64,000 nt of DNA. Source: Phycisphaerae bacterium. GTDB taxonomy: Bacteria; Planctomycetota; Phycisphaerae; Phycisphaerales; UBA1924. This document shows, piece by piece, positions 54,494-63,382 of this stretch. The notes beneath the pieces are model-generated. The model was given only the letters and a program-made list of their open reading frames with translations. It did no database searches and was not told the DNA's origin. Each line of letters opens with the position of its first letter. The first letter of the stretch is position 1. A program made the position numbers and the translations under genes. The stretch spans positions 42,784 to 106,783 of the forward strand of contig JAEUIW010000010.1 of assembly GCA_016794925.1 (NCBI GenBank), written 5' to 3'.

Positions 54494-56416
54494 ATGAGCC
54501 CCGACAACCACCGACCCACGAGTGAGCTGCCGCCCTCCCCCGCGAGCCCCGCGGAGGACGTCGGGGACGGCGTCGCAACGGACGGCGAGCGGGCTCCACC
54601 GGGCACGGTTCTGTTCGAGATCGCATGGGAGGCGTGCAATCAGGTCGGCGGGATCTACCAGGTGCTCAAGAGCAAGGCGCCGGCGATGGTCGAGCGCTGG
54701 GGCAATCGATACTGCCTGGTAGGGCCGTACGTGGAATCGAAGGCGGCGCTGGAGTTCGAGCCCCGCGCGCCCACGGGCCTGTTGGGCGCGATCGTGCGCG
54801 ACGCCGCCGAGGAGGGGCTGCGGCTGCATCATGGCCGATGGATCGTGCCCGGGAGGCCGAGGATCCTGCTCGTGGAGCACGCGCCCGACCGATCGAGGCT
54901 GAACCGCCTGAAGCGCGAATTATGGGAGCATCACGCGTTGCCGTCGCCGCCGAGTGACGCGATGGTTGACGGAGTGATCGCGTTCGCCGACGCCGTCCGG
55001 CGCGTGCTGCGGATCGCGTGCCGTCACTGGCGGAGCGTCGATGCCCGCACCAAGGCTGACCGGCGCGTGCTGGCGCACTTTCACGAATGGATGGGGGGCC
55101 TCGCCGTGCCGATGGTGCGGCGGGAATCGCTGCCGGTGGCGACGGTATTCACGACGCACGCGACCCTTCTGGGCCGGTACCTCGCATCGAACGACGAGCG
55201 GTTCTACGAGCGGCTGGGCTCGTACGACCACGCGAGCGAGGCGGCCCGCTACGCGATCACGCCGCAGCACGCGATGGAGCGAGCCTGCGCGCACGGCGCG
55301 CACGTGCTCTCGACCGTCTCGCCCATCACCGGCGAGGAGTGCGCGGCGTTGCTGGGCCGGAAGCCCGACATGCTGCTGCCCAACGGGCTGGACGTTCAGC
55401 AGTACAACGTCGGGCATGAATTCCAGACGTTCCACGCCCAGTTCAAGGAGCGGATCAACCGCTTCGTGATGGGCCATTTCTTTCCGAGTTACTCGTTCGA
55501 CCTCGATCGCACGTTGTATTTTTTCACGTCCGGGCGCTTCGAGCCGCGAAACAAGGGCTTTGATGTGTGCCTCGAAGCGATGGCGCGGCTCAACGCCATG
55601 CTCCGGGGAGCCGAGCTGGGCGTCACGGTCGTGTTCTTCATCGTCACGCGCCAGCCCACCAAGTCGCTGCACCCCAAGGTCCTCGAGCAACGGGGCGTGC
55701 TGCGCGAGCTGCGTCAGGTCTGCGACCGCATCACCATGGACGTCGGCGAGCAGCTCTTCCGACGCGCCGCGATGGGCGAGCGCGTCAAGCTCGATGAGTT
55801 GATCGACGAGTACTGGACTCTGCGCCTGCGGCGGACGCAGCAGGCGATGCGGAACGCCCAGTTGCCGATGGTGGTCACGCACCTGGTCGAGGACGATGCC
55901 GGCGACCCGGTTCTCAATCAGATCCGGCAACTCTGGATGTTCAACCGCGCCGACGATCCCGTGAAGGTGGTCTATCACCCTGACTTCATCTCGCCCACGA
56001 ACCCCCTGTGGGGGATCGAGTACGAGCAGTTCGTACGCGGCTGCCACCTCGGCGTGTTCCCGAGCGCGTACGAGCCGTGGGGGTACACGCCGCTCGAGTG
56101 CGTCGCGATGGGCGTGCCCGCCGTGACCTCGGACCTCGCCGGCTTCGGCCGCTATGTGGCGGAGACACTCCCGGATCATGCCGAGTGGGGCCTGAACGTC
56201 CTGGCGCGGCGTGGCCGATCGTTCCATGACGCAGCGGCGTCGCTGGCGCAGCGTCTCTTCGAATTCTGCGGGATGGACCGGCGGGCACGCATCGCGCTGC
56301 GGAATGCGGTCGAGCGCCGCAGCTGGGAATTCGACTGGTCGCGTCTGGGCCGCGCGTATGACTGGACGCACGATCTGGCGCTGGCGCGCGCGGGCGCGGA
56401 ACGAGGGAGCTCGTGA
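54494..56416 (+). CDS. Glycogen synthase, eukaryotic-type GT3 family
   Basis: A 640-residue glycosyltransferase that extends alpha-1,4-glucan, probably from UDP-glucose. It follows animal/fungal glycogen synthase segment by segment: LFEIAWEACNQVGGIYQVLK, WGNRYCLVGPYVESKAALEF, AHFHEWMGGLAVPM, FTTHATLLGRYLAS, LLPNGLDVQQYN, LDRTLYFFTSGRFEPRNKG, VRGCHLGVFPSAYEPWGYTP and the E-x7-E catalytic pair (YEPWGYTPLE). It lacks the regulatory phosphorylation tails. The first 40 residues are a Pro/Ser-rich leader. The ATG at 54494 is within a region with no upstream family match. GlgA-type (GT5) synthase is the usual bacterial form, so this choice is notable. Confidence 0.92.
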   Translation: MSPDNHRPTSELPPSPASPAEDVGDGVATDGERAPPGTVLFEIAWEACNQVGGIYQVLKSKAPAMVERWGNRYCLVGPYVESKAALEFEPRAPTGLLGAIVRDAAEEGLRLHHGRWIVPGRPRILLVEHAPDRSRLNRLKRELWEHHALPSPPSDAMVDGVIAFADAVRRVLRIACRHWRSVDARTKADRRVLAHFHEWMGGLAVPMVRRESLPVATVFTTHATLLGRYLASNDERFYERLGSYDHASEAARYAITPQHAMERACAHGAHVLSTVSPITGEECAALLGRKPDMLLPNGLDVQQYNVGHEFQTFHAQFKERINRFVMGHFFPSYSFDLDRTLYFFTSGRFEPRNKGFDVCLEAMARLNAMLRGAELGVTVVFFIVTRQPTKSLHPKVLEQRGVLRELRQVCDRITMDVGEQLFRRAAMGERVKLDELIDEYWTLRLRRTQQAMRNAQLPMVVTHLVEDDAGDPVLNQIRQLWMFNRADDPVKVVYHPDFISPTNPLWGIEYEQFVRGCHLGVFPSAYEPWGYTPLECVAMGVPAVTSDLAGFGRYVAETLPDHAEWGLNVLARRGRSFHDAAASLAQRLFEFCGMDRRARIALRNAVERRSWEFDWSRLGRAYDWTHDLALARAGAERGSS

Positions 56417-56445
56417 CCTCGACCACCTCCCCACTCCCGGCACCT

Positions 56446-56565
56446 ATGAACGAAGACCGCACCGCCCGCGGCGGGCCCGGCGACCGTCCGGCGATGCTCA
56501 TCGACGGCACGCCCGACCGATCACGACGTTGCGCGGCTCGCCTCGCATTCGGGGGTGAGGCGTGA
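56446..56565 (+). CDS. Possible 39-residue small protein
   Basis: An ATG frame of 39 codons in the gap after the glycogen synthase gene, ending in TGA that overlaps the next gene's GTG (GTGA, 56562-56565). It contains DRPAMLIDGTPDRSRR. No family match and no clear ribosome binding site; coupling to the next gene is the only support. Confidence 0.25.
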   Translation: MNEDRTARGGPGDRPAMLIDGTPDRSRRCAARLAFGGEA

Positions 56566-57209
56566 GCGAACGAGCGTCCGAGCCGTCCGTGTTCGATTGG
56601 TGCGATGCCACCGACGGTATCCGCATCGAATTGGATCGGCGCACCGGCACCCCTAACCGGCCGCGCGTGGTCGGGATCACGGGCCCGGTTGGCGCGGGAA
56701 AATCGGCGCTCGCGGCTCGGCTCGGCGGATGTGTTGTGACGACCGATGACTATCTGCCTGATTACGACCGCACCCCGGAACATGAACGCGACCTGCCCGA
56801 CTCGTCGGACCTCGGTTCTCTTGCCGCGCACCTTGCCCTGCTGCGATCCAACCTGCCCGCGACCTTGCCCGTATGGTCGTTCCAGACGCACCGGCGGGAA
56901 TCGTGGCGAACGGTCGCTCCCGCGCCGCTGGTGGTCGTGGAGGGGATCTTCGCGCTCCATCCCAGGGTGCGGAGCCAACTCGACCTGTGTGTGTTCATCG
57001 AATCCGACGTTGGCGTGCGCTGGGCGCGATGGGAGCATCTTGAAACCACCGGCCAACGGGGCTGGGGGGTCGCGTACGCCCGCTCGTTCTTCCATGCCGT
57101 AGCCGAACCGACATTCGCCCGGCACGCGGAACACTACCGAGCCGCGGCGCATGTTGTAATCCGGAATCACACCGGCGTGCCGGGAGGGATCTCGCCGGTA
57201 ACGCCCTGA
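56562..57209 (+). CDS. Uridine kinase-like P-loop kinase
   Basis: A 215-residue P-loop protein resembling uridine kinase/phosphoribulokinase-type kinases. Walker A is GITGPVGAGKSALAARLG (near residues 46-63). A strand ending VTTDDYLPDYDRTPEHERDL corresponds to the substrate Asp region; VVVEGIFALHPRVRSQLDLC with VFIESD is the Walker B-like EGIFAL segment. The lid region is WARWEHLETTGQRGWG. The substrate could be uridine or another small molecule. GTG start with GGTGAGG upstream. The end overlaps the convergent tdk gene by 43 bases. Confidence 0.75.
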   Translation: MSERASEPSVFDWCDATDGIRIELDRRTGTPNRPRVVGITGPVGAGKSALAARLGGCVVTTDDYLPDYDRTPEHERDLPDSSDLGSLAAHLALLRSNLPATLPVWSFQTHRRESWRTVAPAPLVVVEGIFALHPRVRSQLDLCVFIESDVGVRWARWEHLETTGQRGWGVAYARSFFHAVAEPTFARHAEHYRAAAHVVIRNHTGVPGGISPVTP

Positions 57210-57847
57210 GGACCGTGGCGCTCGATCCCCGGGACGGGGAAGCACGATCTGCACCGCGGCTCGTAGCGCTCAGCGCCGCCCACCACCAGCCGCGCTGCCG
57301 GATCCCCGGATTTTCGGTGCGAGTGAACCGCTGGCCGGCCGCACACCGCACAGGGAGCGAAGAGCTTGTCGACCCGGTCCGCGTGGCACGCGAGGGCATC
57401 GAATGGCTCGAACGGTCGTCCCGATGCGTCCAGGTGAACTCCCGCCACGATCACCCGGCGCCCGGCGTTCACCAAGATCAGGCAGGCTTGTGTGAGCCCC
57501 GCACCAAAGAAGTGCCCCTCGTCGATGCCGATCACGCTCGGCCCGCATGGCGTTCCCACGGCGAGCAACAGGTCGGTCACACCTTGGACCCTTGTCGCGC
57601 CAAACTCGATGCCGTCATGGGTGCACAATCCGAGATCGCCCGAACGGGTGTCGCTTCGTGGGCTGATGGCTGTGACAGTCTGCCCCGCTCGCTTTGCTGC
57701 CCCCAGACGAGCGATGAGTTCGGTGGTCTTGCCCGCGAACATGCACCCGCAGATGACCTCCAACCGACCCGGCTCGGATCCGTTGGGCGTGACGAGCCGC
57801 GCCGGATCACTCGTGGGCGGTACCGGCTTGTGTGGATGTGGGAGCAC
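57167..57847 (-). CDS. tdk: Thymidine kinase
   Basis: A 226-residue salvage kinase of type II. The P-loop is VICGCMFAGKTTELIARLG, followed by VTAISPRSDTR. The DEGHFF motif replaces the usual DEAQF. The lasso and zinc region are CAVCGRPA and CRSC (two Cys pairs). The start is taken as GTG at 57847, because GGAGG lies five bases upstream; an ATG at 57880 lacks a site. Divergent from the M14 peptidase gene. Confidence 0.9.
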   Translation of the reverse strand: MLPHPHKPVPPTSDPARLVTPNGSEPGRLEVICGCMFAGKTTELIARLGAAKRAGQTVTAISPRSDTRSGDLGLCTHDGIEFGATRVQGVTDLLLAVGTPCGPSVIGIDEGHFFGAGLTQACLILVNAGRRVIVAGVHLDASGRPFEPFDALACHADRVDKLFAPCAVCGRPAVHSHRKSGDPAARLVVGGAERYEPRCRSCFPVPGIERHGPQGVTGEIPPGTPV

Positions 57848-57898
57848 GCACGCCTCCAGGTTCGGTGGGTACCGTCGCACCGATTCGTTGCAACCGGC

Positions 57899-57904
57899 TA
57901 GCCT
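57899..57904 (+). promoter_or_regulatory. -10 box of leaderless promoter for the M14 peptidase gene
   Basis: TAGCCT, six bases before the ATG at 57911; no ribosome binding site. Confidence 0.4.
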
Positions 57905-57910
57905 ACGTGC

Positions 57911-59536
57911 ATGACAAACACGAGGAGATTCTCGTCGCTGGCGGCCGGAATGACCCTGATGATCCGCCTCTCAACCGCTCTTGCGGCCCCCCCCCTCCCG
58001 CCGTCTCCAACGCCTGACTTGCAAACGGTTGCGGAATCGTCCGGTTTCTCGGCCACATCGACCCACGCACACGTGCTGGACCTGCTGGGTCGCCTGGCGG
58101 CACTCAGCCCGAACGGCCGCATGGCCTCGATCGGGCAAACCAAGGAGCAGCGCCCGATCCCGGTTCTGTGGATTGCGGATCCCCCGGTCTCGTCTTCCGA
58201 TGAAGCGGCTGAAGCGACGATCCGGGACGGCCGGATGGTGGTCGTGATCGAGGCCAACATTCACGCCGGCGAGGTCGACGGCAAGGAAGCGGTGCTGATC
58301 CTCGCTCGCGAGATCCTCACCGCCCCGGCGCACCCTTTTTTGCGCGGTCTGATCCTCGCGGTCGTCCCCAACTACAACCCGGACGGCAACGACCGCATCA
58401 GCACCGACCACCGCACCAGCCAGAATGGCCCGGCTCGGGGAGTGGGCATACGCGAGAACGCCGACGGCCTTGACCTCAACCGCGATTTCATGAAGCTGGA
58501 TGCGGCCGAGACCCGCGGCCTGGTTGACCTGGTGCGACGATCGAACGCGTCGGTGATCCTTGAAATGCACACGACGAACGGGTGCTTCCATCGGTACGCC
58601 ATCACGTACGACGGCCCCCGAACGCCCGCCGCCGATTCCGCGCTCGTCCGCTTCACGCAGGACGTGTTCCTGCCGCGAGTGTCCCGGTCGATGGACAGCG
58701 CCACCGGGCTGAAGTCCTTCTCGTATGGCGACTTTGACGCGGCGCACACGCGCTGGGACGCCTACCCGGCTCTGCCTCGCTACGGAACGCAGTACTTCGC
58801 GCTGCGGGGATTGCTCTCGGTTTTGGTCGAGTCGTACTCATACGACTCCTACCAGCAGCGCATCAAGGCCTCATACCACTACGCCCGTCACGTCCTGGCC
58901 GATCTTGCCGAGCACGCGAATCGGACCGAATTGTCGGCCGTTCTTTCCGCAGCCCGGACTGCTCCAGAGGACAAGGCGCGATCTTCCTACACGCTCCGTC
59001 ATGTCGCACGCGCGATGGATGCGCCCCGCTCCCTGCTGGGATTTGTGGAACGCGTCGAGAGCGGGGCGGCTGTTTCAACGGGCGAACCGAGGGACTACAG
59101 CGTGAGCGTGTGGACCGACACCCAGCCGCTGCTCGCCGCCTCGATCCCGGCGGCGTACGCCTTGCCCGAGGCGTGCCGGGAGGTGGTCGAGAACCTCGAA
59201 CGGCATGGCGTTCGGGTCGAGCGGCTGGCCGAGCCGGCGCGTGCCCCGTGCGAGTTCCATCGCGTTGACCGCATCGATCGCGCCGAGCACGCGTATCAGC
59301 AGCGCCGCGCGATCCGACTTGAGACGACCGTGCAACGTGCCGTGCGGGACCTGCCGATCGGGACCGTGATCGTCCGCACCAGCGGGCCGTTGCACCGATT
59401 GATCGTTCACCTGCTCGAGCCCCTCGCCGAGGATGGGCTTACGACATGGGCTTTCTTTGATCCGTGGCTCCTGCCGGGGGGCGAGTTCCCGGTGATCCGT
59501 GTGATGGATGCCTCATCGCTCTCAACGCGACCCTGA
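57911..59536 (+). CDS. Exported M14-family zinc carboxypeptidase
   Basis: A 541-residue exported peptidase. A signal peptide covers about residues 1-26. Zinc ligands are HAGEVDG (HxxE, near 117) and the His in ILEMHTTNG (near 217). Substrate-binding Asn-Arg is in GLDLNRDFMKL. The catalytic Glu is probably that of LVESYSYDSY (near 306). The last 150 residues form an additional beta-rich domain without a name. The substrate is unknown. Confidence 0.85.
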   Translation: MTNTRRFSSLAAGMTLMIRLSTALAAPPLPPSPTPDLQTVAESSGFSATSTHAHVLDLLGRLAALSPNGRMASIGQTKEQRPIPVLWIADPPVSSSDEAAEATIRDGRMVVVIEANIHAGEVDGKEAVLILAREILTAPAHPFLRGLILAVVPNYNPDGNDRISTDHRTSQNGPARGVGIRENADGLDLNRDFMKLDAAETRGLVDLVRRSNASVILEMHTTNGCFHRYAITYDGPRTPAADSALVRFTQDVFLPRVSRSMDSATGLKSFSYGDFDAAHTRWDAYPALPRYGTQYFALRGLLSVLVESYSYDSYQQRIKASYHYARHVLADLAEHANRTELSAVLSAARTAPEDKARSSYTLRHVARAMDAPRSLLGFVERVESGAAVSTGEPRDYSVSVWTDTQPLLAASIPAAYALPEACREVVENLERHGVRVERLAEPARAPCEFHRVDRIDRAEHAYQQRRAIRLETTVQRAVRDLPIGTVIVRTSGPLHRLIVHLLEPLAEDGLTTWAFFDPWLLPGGEFPVIRVMDASSLSTRP

Positions 59537-59579
59537 ACCCGATTGATGCGTGCGATCCTCGAATGGCTGGCCCCCGTCG

Positions 59580-59601
59580 GGCTGGGACTACCATCCCAGC
59601 C
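59580..59601 (+). other. Hairpin just before the likely gmhA start
   Basis: A perfect eight-base inverted repeat GGCTGGGA/TCCCAGCC with a six-base loop ends one base before the ATG at 59603. It could fold in the mRNA over the start region or mark the end of the preceding transcript; no T-tract follows. Confidence 0.4.
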
Positions 59602-59602
59602 G

Positions 59603-60217
59603 ATGACGATGAATTCATTCCTTCAGGCTCGCGCAGCCCTCGACCGATTTGTCGCCGACCCGACCGCGATGGCCGCGGTCGAAGCGATTGTGATGGCGTT
59701 GGCGCGCGTGCTGCGCCCGGCGGGCGAGCCGCGCGGCGACGGAAATGGCGCGGCCGCCGGGCGCGGTGGCACCATCCTGATCTGCGGCAACGGCGGCTCC
59801 GCGTGTGACGCCGCGCACTTTGCCGAGGAGCTGACAGGCAAGTTCCGGGCCGATCGTCCGCCGCTCGCCGCGTTGGCCTGCACCGACCCCGGACACCTGA
59901 CGTGCGTGGCGAACGACTACGGGTTCGAACGGGTGTTCTCCCGTTGGGTTGAAGCGCTGGGGCGGCCCGGCGACGCGTTGATCGTTCTCAGCACCAGCGG
60001 ACGCTCGAAGAACATCCTGCGTGCCATCGAGTCCGCCAAGGCGCTCGGCCTGATCACGGTCGCGCTCATCGGCCGCGACGGTGGAGAGCTTCGCGGCAGG
60101 TGCACGCACGAGGTCCTCGTTCCCGGAGAGGCCAGCGATCGGATTCAGGAGTTGCACATGCTCATACTCCATGTGCTCGTCGAGCGGATCGAACAGGTCC
60201 TGGGGTATGCGACCTGA
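59603..60217 (+). CDS. gmhA: Phosphoheptose isomerase-like SIS-domain protein
   Basis: A 204-residue SIS-domain isomerase that converts sedoheptulose 7-phosphate to D-glycero-D-manno-heptose 7-phosphate for LPS core. Segments are TILICGNGGSACDAAHFAEE, LTGKFRADRPPLAALACTD, CVANDYGFERVFSRWVEAL, LIVLSTSGRSKNILRAIESA and EASDRIQELHMLILHVLVE. This fits GmhA well (GNGGSA, STSGxS, the final RIQE.H). The ATGs at 59546, 59603 and 59609 are all possible; 59603 gives the family's usual length. Confidence 0.87.
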   Translation: MTMNSFLQARAALDRFVADPTAMAAVEAIVMALARVLRPAGEPRGDGNGAAAGRGGTILICGNGGSACDAAHFAEELTGKFRADRPPLAALACTDPGHLTCVANDYGFERVFSRWVEALGRPGDALIVLSTSGRSKNILRAIESAKALGLITVALIGRDGGELRGRCTHEVLVPGEASDRIQELHMLILHVLVERIEQVLGYAT

Positions 60218-60330
60218 TCGACGCGCACGCCGGACCGTTGCACGACGTCGGATATGATCCCCCACTTCGGCACGGTCCTCGCTGGCACCGGCCCACCGCG
60301 TTCCCAGACGAATCAGGATTGACCGCACCC

Positions 60331-61662
60331 ATGACCACGCTTCCCGGCCGCGTGAACGTACTCCTCATCGGATCCGGCGGGCGCGAGCACGCGCTGGCGT
60401 GGAAGCTGCGACAGTCGGCGCGGCTGGGGGACCTCTGGCTCGGCGATGCACTGAACCCGGGGCTGGCCATGCTGGGCAAGCCGGTGGACGTGCCCGTCGA
60501 TCCCCGGGCTCCGTTCCAAATTCAGCGATTCTGCGACACGCACGCCATCGGCCTGGTCGTCATCGGACCGGAGGAGCCCCTCGCCGGCGGCCTTGCCGAC
60601 GTGCTCGCCGCGCCGAATCGCGCCGTGTTCGGCCCGACCGCCGATGGTGCCCGCCTTGAATCGGACAAGGCCTGGAGCAAGGAATTCATGCGGGCGGCGT
60701 CGATCCCGACCGCCGAGGGACGAGCGTTCACCGATCCCGAAGCGGCCAAGGCGTTCGTTCGGTCACGCCCCGAGCCCTGGGTCATCAAGGCCTCTGGCCT
60801 GGCGAAGGGCAAGGGTGTCGTCGTACCCTCGACAATCGACGAAGGAATCGCGGCGATTGACGCGATGATGACGCGCCGGTCGGTGGGGGAAGCCGGCACG
60901 AAAATCGTCGTCGAGGAACGACTCAAGGGCCGCGAAGTCTCCGTCTTCGCGCTCGTCGATGGAAAGTCGATCTACGTACTTGAGACCTGCCGCGACCACA
61001 AGCGTCTCGGCGACGGCGGCGCCGGACCGAATACGGGCGGGATGGGCGCGACCTGCCCGGTCCTGGGCGCCGATGGGAAGCGCATCGTGGACGGCCACAC
61101 GCTCTCGAGGATCGAGCGCGAGATCCTGCTCCCGACCGTCGATGCGCTCCGCCGCGAGTCGATCGACTACCGCGGCGTGCTCTACCTCGGCCTGATGCTG
61201 ACGCACGCGGGCCCGAAGGTCATCGAATACAACGTCCGCTTCGGCGATCCCGAGTGCCAGGTGCTCATGGCACGACTCAAGAGCGACCTGCTCGACATCC
61301 TTCTCGCCACCGGCTCGCGACGCCTCGAAGAAGTGAACATCGAATGGGCGGAAGGAGACGACGGGGCCGCGGCGGTCTGCGTCGTGCTGGCGGGAAAGGG
61401 CTACCCCGGCGCATCCTCACAAGGCCTCCCGATCGAAGGGCTCGATCGTGCGGCCGCGCTCGAGGGCGTGCGGGTGTTTCACGCGGGTACGAGGCGCGGC
61501 CCCAACGGCGGCGCCGTCACGCACGGCGGCCGTGTGATCAACATCGTCGGCGTGGGCGCGTCGGTCGATGACGCGCGGCGCCGGGCATACCGCGCGGTTG
61601 AACAGGTTCATTTCGATGGGAAAACATACCGAACCGACATCGGCACCGACGTGGTGGGCTGA
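60331..61662 (+). CDS. purD: Phosphoribosylamine-glycine ligase
   Basis: A 443-residue ATP-grasp enzyme of purine synthesis. Segments are NVLLIGSGGREHALAWKL, VVIGPEEPLAGGLADVL, SKEFMRAASIPTAEG, PWVIKASGLAKGKGVVVP, VVEERLKGREVSVFALVDG, CRDHKRLGDGGAGPNTGGMG and VIEYNVRFGDPECQVLM. The ATG at 60331 is the only one with a direct family match; AGGA is 12 bases upstream. Confidence 0.95.
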   Translation: MTTLPGRVNVLLIGSGGREHALAWKLRQSARLGDLWLGDALNPGLAMLGKPVDVPVDPRAPFQIQRFCDTHAIGLVVIGPEEPLAGGLADVLAAPNRAVFGPTADGARLESDKAWSKEFMRAASIPTAEGRAFTDPEAAKAFVRSRPEPWVIKASGLAKGKGVVVPSTIDEGIAAIDAMMTRRSVGEAGTKIVVEERLKGREVSVFALVDGKSIYVLETCRDHKRLGDGGAGPNTGGMGATCPVLGADGKRIVDGHTLSRIEREILLPTVDALRRESIDYRGVLYLGLMLTHAGPKVIEYNVRFGDPECQVLMARLKSDLLDILLATGSRRLEEVNIEWAEGDDGAAAVCVVLAGKGYPGASSQGLPIEGLDRAAALEGVRVFHAGTRRGPNGGAVTHGGRVINIVGVGASVDDARRRAYRAVEQVHFDGKTYRTDIGTDVVG

Positions 61663-61738
61663 TGCTCGCGCGGCGAACCCTGGGCGAGTCGATTCCATCC
61701 GAACGCGATCCGCTCGCAACGATCACACCTGACCGCGG

Positions 61739-63295
61739 TCACTTGTCGCCCGGCGGCTGGGGCGTTCCGATTGACTCGAGACCGATCCCCGGTTCGGTTG
61801 CGGCACGGGCGACCCGTTCCCGCAACCGAGCAACGGCGGCTGCCACGCCTTTCGCCGGCCGGTCGTAGGACCGCCACACGCTTCCCGCCCGGACCACCAC
61901 AACCCCGTCGCCTCCCAACTCAAAGTCCCGCAGCCGAACGCCCGCCGCGCCCAAGAGTTCGATGCGGAGCACCGACGCAACCCCCGCCGGCGCTGCAAGT
62001 GTCGCCCTGGTGGCGGGGACTCTGCTCAGCAGCGCCAGAACTTCATCGAGCGCGTCGCTGTCGGCCGGACCAGCCTGCGTCTCCACACCGGACGCCCCGG
62101 ACTCGACCCATCGCTCCATCCGGCGGGCCCATGTCAGCGCGGGGCCCGCGTCATCATCCGCTCGCTCACGGGGCAAGAACGCTCGCACAGCCCGCACGTC
62201 CGCCGCGGGCTCGGGCAGGGCCAGGAGCGACACGAACCGCTCAGCCTGGGGGCGGATCTCCGCCAATGGCTCCGCGTCGATCGCGAACACGGGATCATCA
62301 TTCACCCGCGCGTACAGTTGCCGGCCCGACGCGTCGGCCGGTCCGCCGAGTACGAGTTTGATCTGCTGCGTTTCGATACGGACCCGAGAAGGATCTCCTT
62401 CGGACGAGACTCGCCGCCGATCGATTTCCACGGTCACTGTTCCCTCGGGCGCCGCGAGCCCGGTCTCCGCCTCGGGCGGAGGGTCGTCATCGAAAAACCT
62501 CGCGACCTTGAGCGACTTCAAGACCGCGACCAACCGCTCCACCGCGGCGGCTTCCGCCGGACTCGAAACGGGCTCGGTCAGGGCCCATTGACCGTGCATT
62601 CGAGCGAGAGCCAGCACCCCCGTCGCACCCTCCAGGCGAATCCTCGAAGCTTCCAGCGCGGCGTCCCCCAGCACCCCGCTCTCACGCCAGCCCTTCGGCC
62701 CCGGCCCCGTGAGCATCTGGAGAAGCCGTGCGTCGACGGTGGTCAACCTGCGAACGCTTGCCCGCCCGACATGAGGGGACGCCGCTCCCGCGACGGGCGC
62801 GTCAACTTCAAGCAGCACCGTACCCGCCAACGGTACGGACGAGAATCTGAGCACGATCGATTCCCCCGAATCGAGTTCGAGCGTGAGCACGAGTGCCGAC
62901 TCCGGAATGCGCGCGTCCGGCGCGGGAGGCTCGCCCGCCCTGGTCGTCAAGAACAACTCGAGCAGCGCTCGAACCCGCATCGGGTTCAGTGGCCATGACG
63001 CGGCGGTACCAGGAGACAGGGACTCCGACCCGGAACGCGCCATCAGACGCCACCCGCTGCCGTTGCGTTCGTCCCCCGCGATCCCCCGACGCATCACCTG
63101 ATCAACTGCGCGCGCGGATGCCGGAGTCGAGAGCGTGATCGCCCGCACCGAGGCGGGAGAGAACTCAATGATCGGCTCGCCAGCCGGAATCAAGCTCGCG
63201 GAAAAAGACGCGGCTTTCGGCGCGAGCATCCAGGTCGTCACCGAGGCGAGAACGATCGCGGCGGCGAGCCAAAGCAGAACAGCGCGTTGCGACAT
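61739..63295 (-). CDS. DUF4340 domain membrane-anchored protein
   Basis: A 518-residue protein with one N-terminal membrane segment (AVLLWLAAAIVLASVTTWML, residues 4-23) and the rest outside. The repeated beta-alpha units, such as GVLALARMHGQWALTEPVSS with AAAVERLVAVLKSLKVARFFDD, match DUF4340. Such proteins usually follow GldA/GldG-type ABC transporter genes; none is here. The ATG at 63295 has TAGACT five bases upstream. Role unknown. Confidence 0.75.
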   Translation of the reverse strand: MSQRAVLLWLAAAIVLASVTTWMLAPKAASFSASLIPAGEPIIEFSPASVRAITLSTPASARAVDQVMRRGIAGDERNGSGWRLMARSGSESLSPGTAASWPLNPMRVRALLELFLTTRAGEPPAPDARIPESALVLTLELDSGESIVLRFSSVPLAGTVLLEVDAPVAGAASPHVGRASVRRLTTVDARLLQMLTGPGPKGWRESGVLGDAALEASRIRLEGATGVLALARMHGQWALTEPVSSPAEAAAVERLVAVLKSLKVARFFDDDPPPEAETGLAAPEGTVTVEIDRRRVSSEGDPSRVRIETQQIKLVLGGPADASGRQLYARVNDDPVFAIDAEPLAEIRPQAERFVSLLALPEPAADVRAVRAFLPRERADDDAGPALTWARRMERWVESGASGVETQAGPADSDALDEVLALLSRVPATRATLAAPAGVASVLRIELLGAAGVRLRDFELGGDGVVVVRAGSVWRSYDRPAKGVAAAVARLRERVARAATEPGIGLESIGTPQPPGDK

Positions 63296-63300
63296 GGGCG

Positions 63301-63306
63301 AGTCTA
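63301..63306 (-). promoter_or_regulatory. -10 box of leaderless promoter for the DUF4340 gene
   Basis: TAGACT on the minus strand, five bases before the ATG at 63295; TACGAT overlaps it further upstream. Confidence 0.35.
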
Positions 63307-63382
63307 TCGTACCGCCGTCACGAACTCGCACCAACCGTGCCGCGCTGGCGGACGAACCCCGATGCTCCCCGAAGGATGCTCC

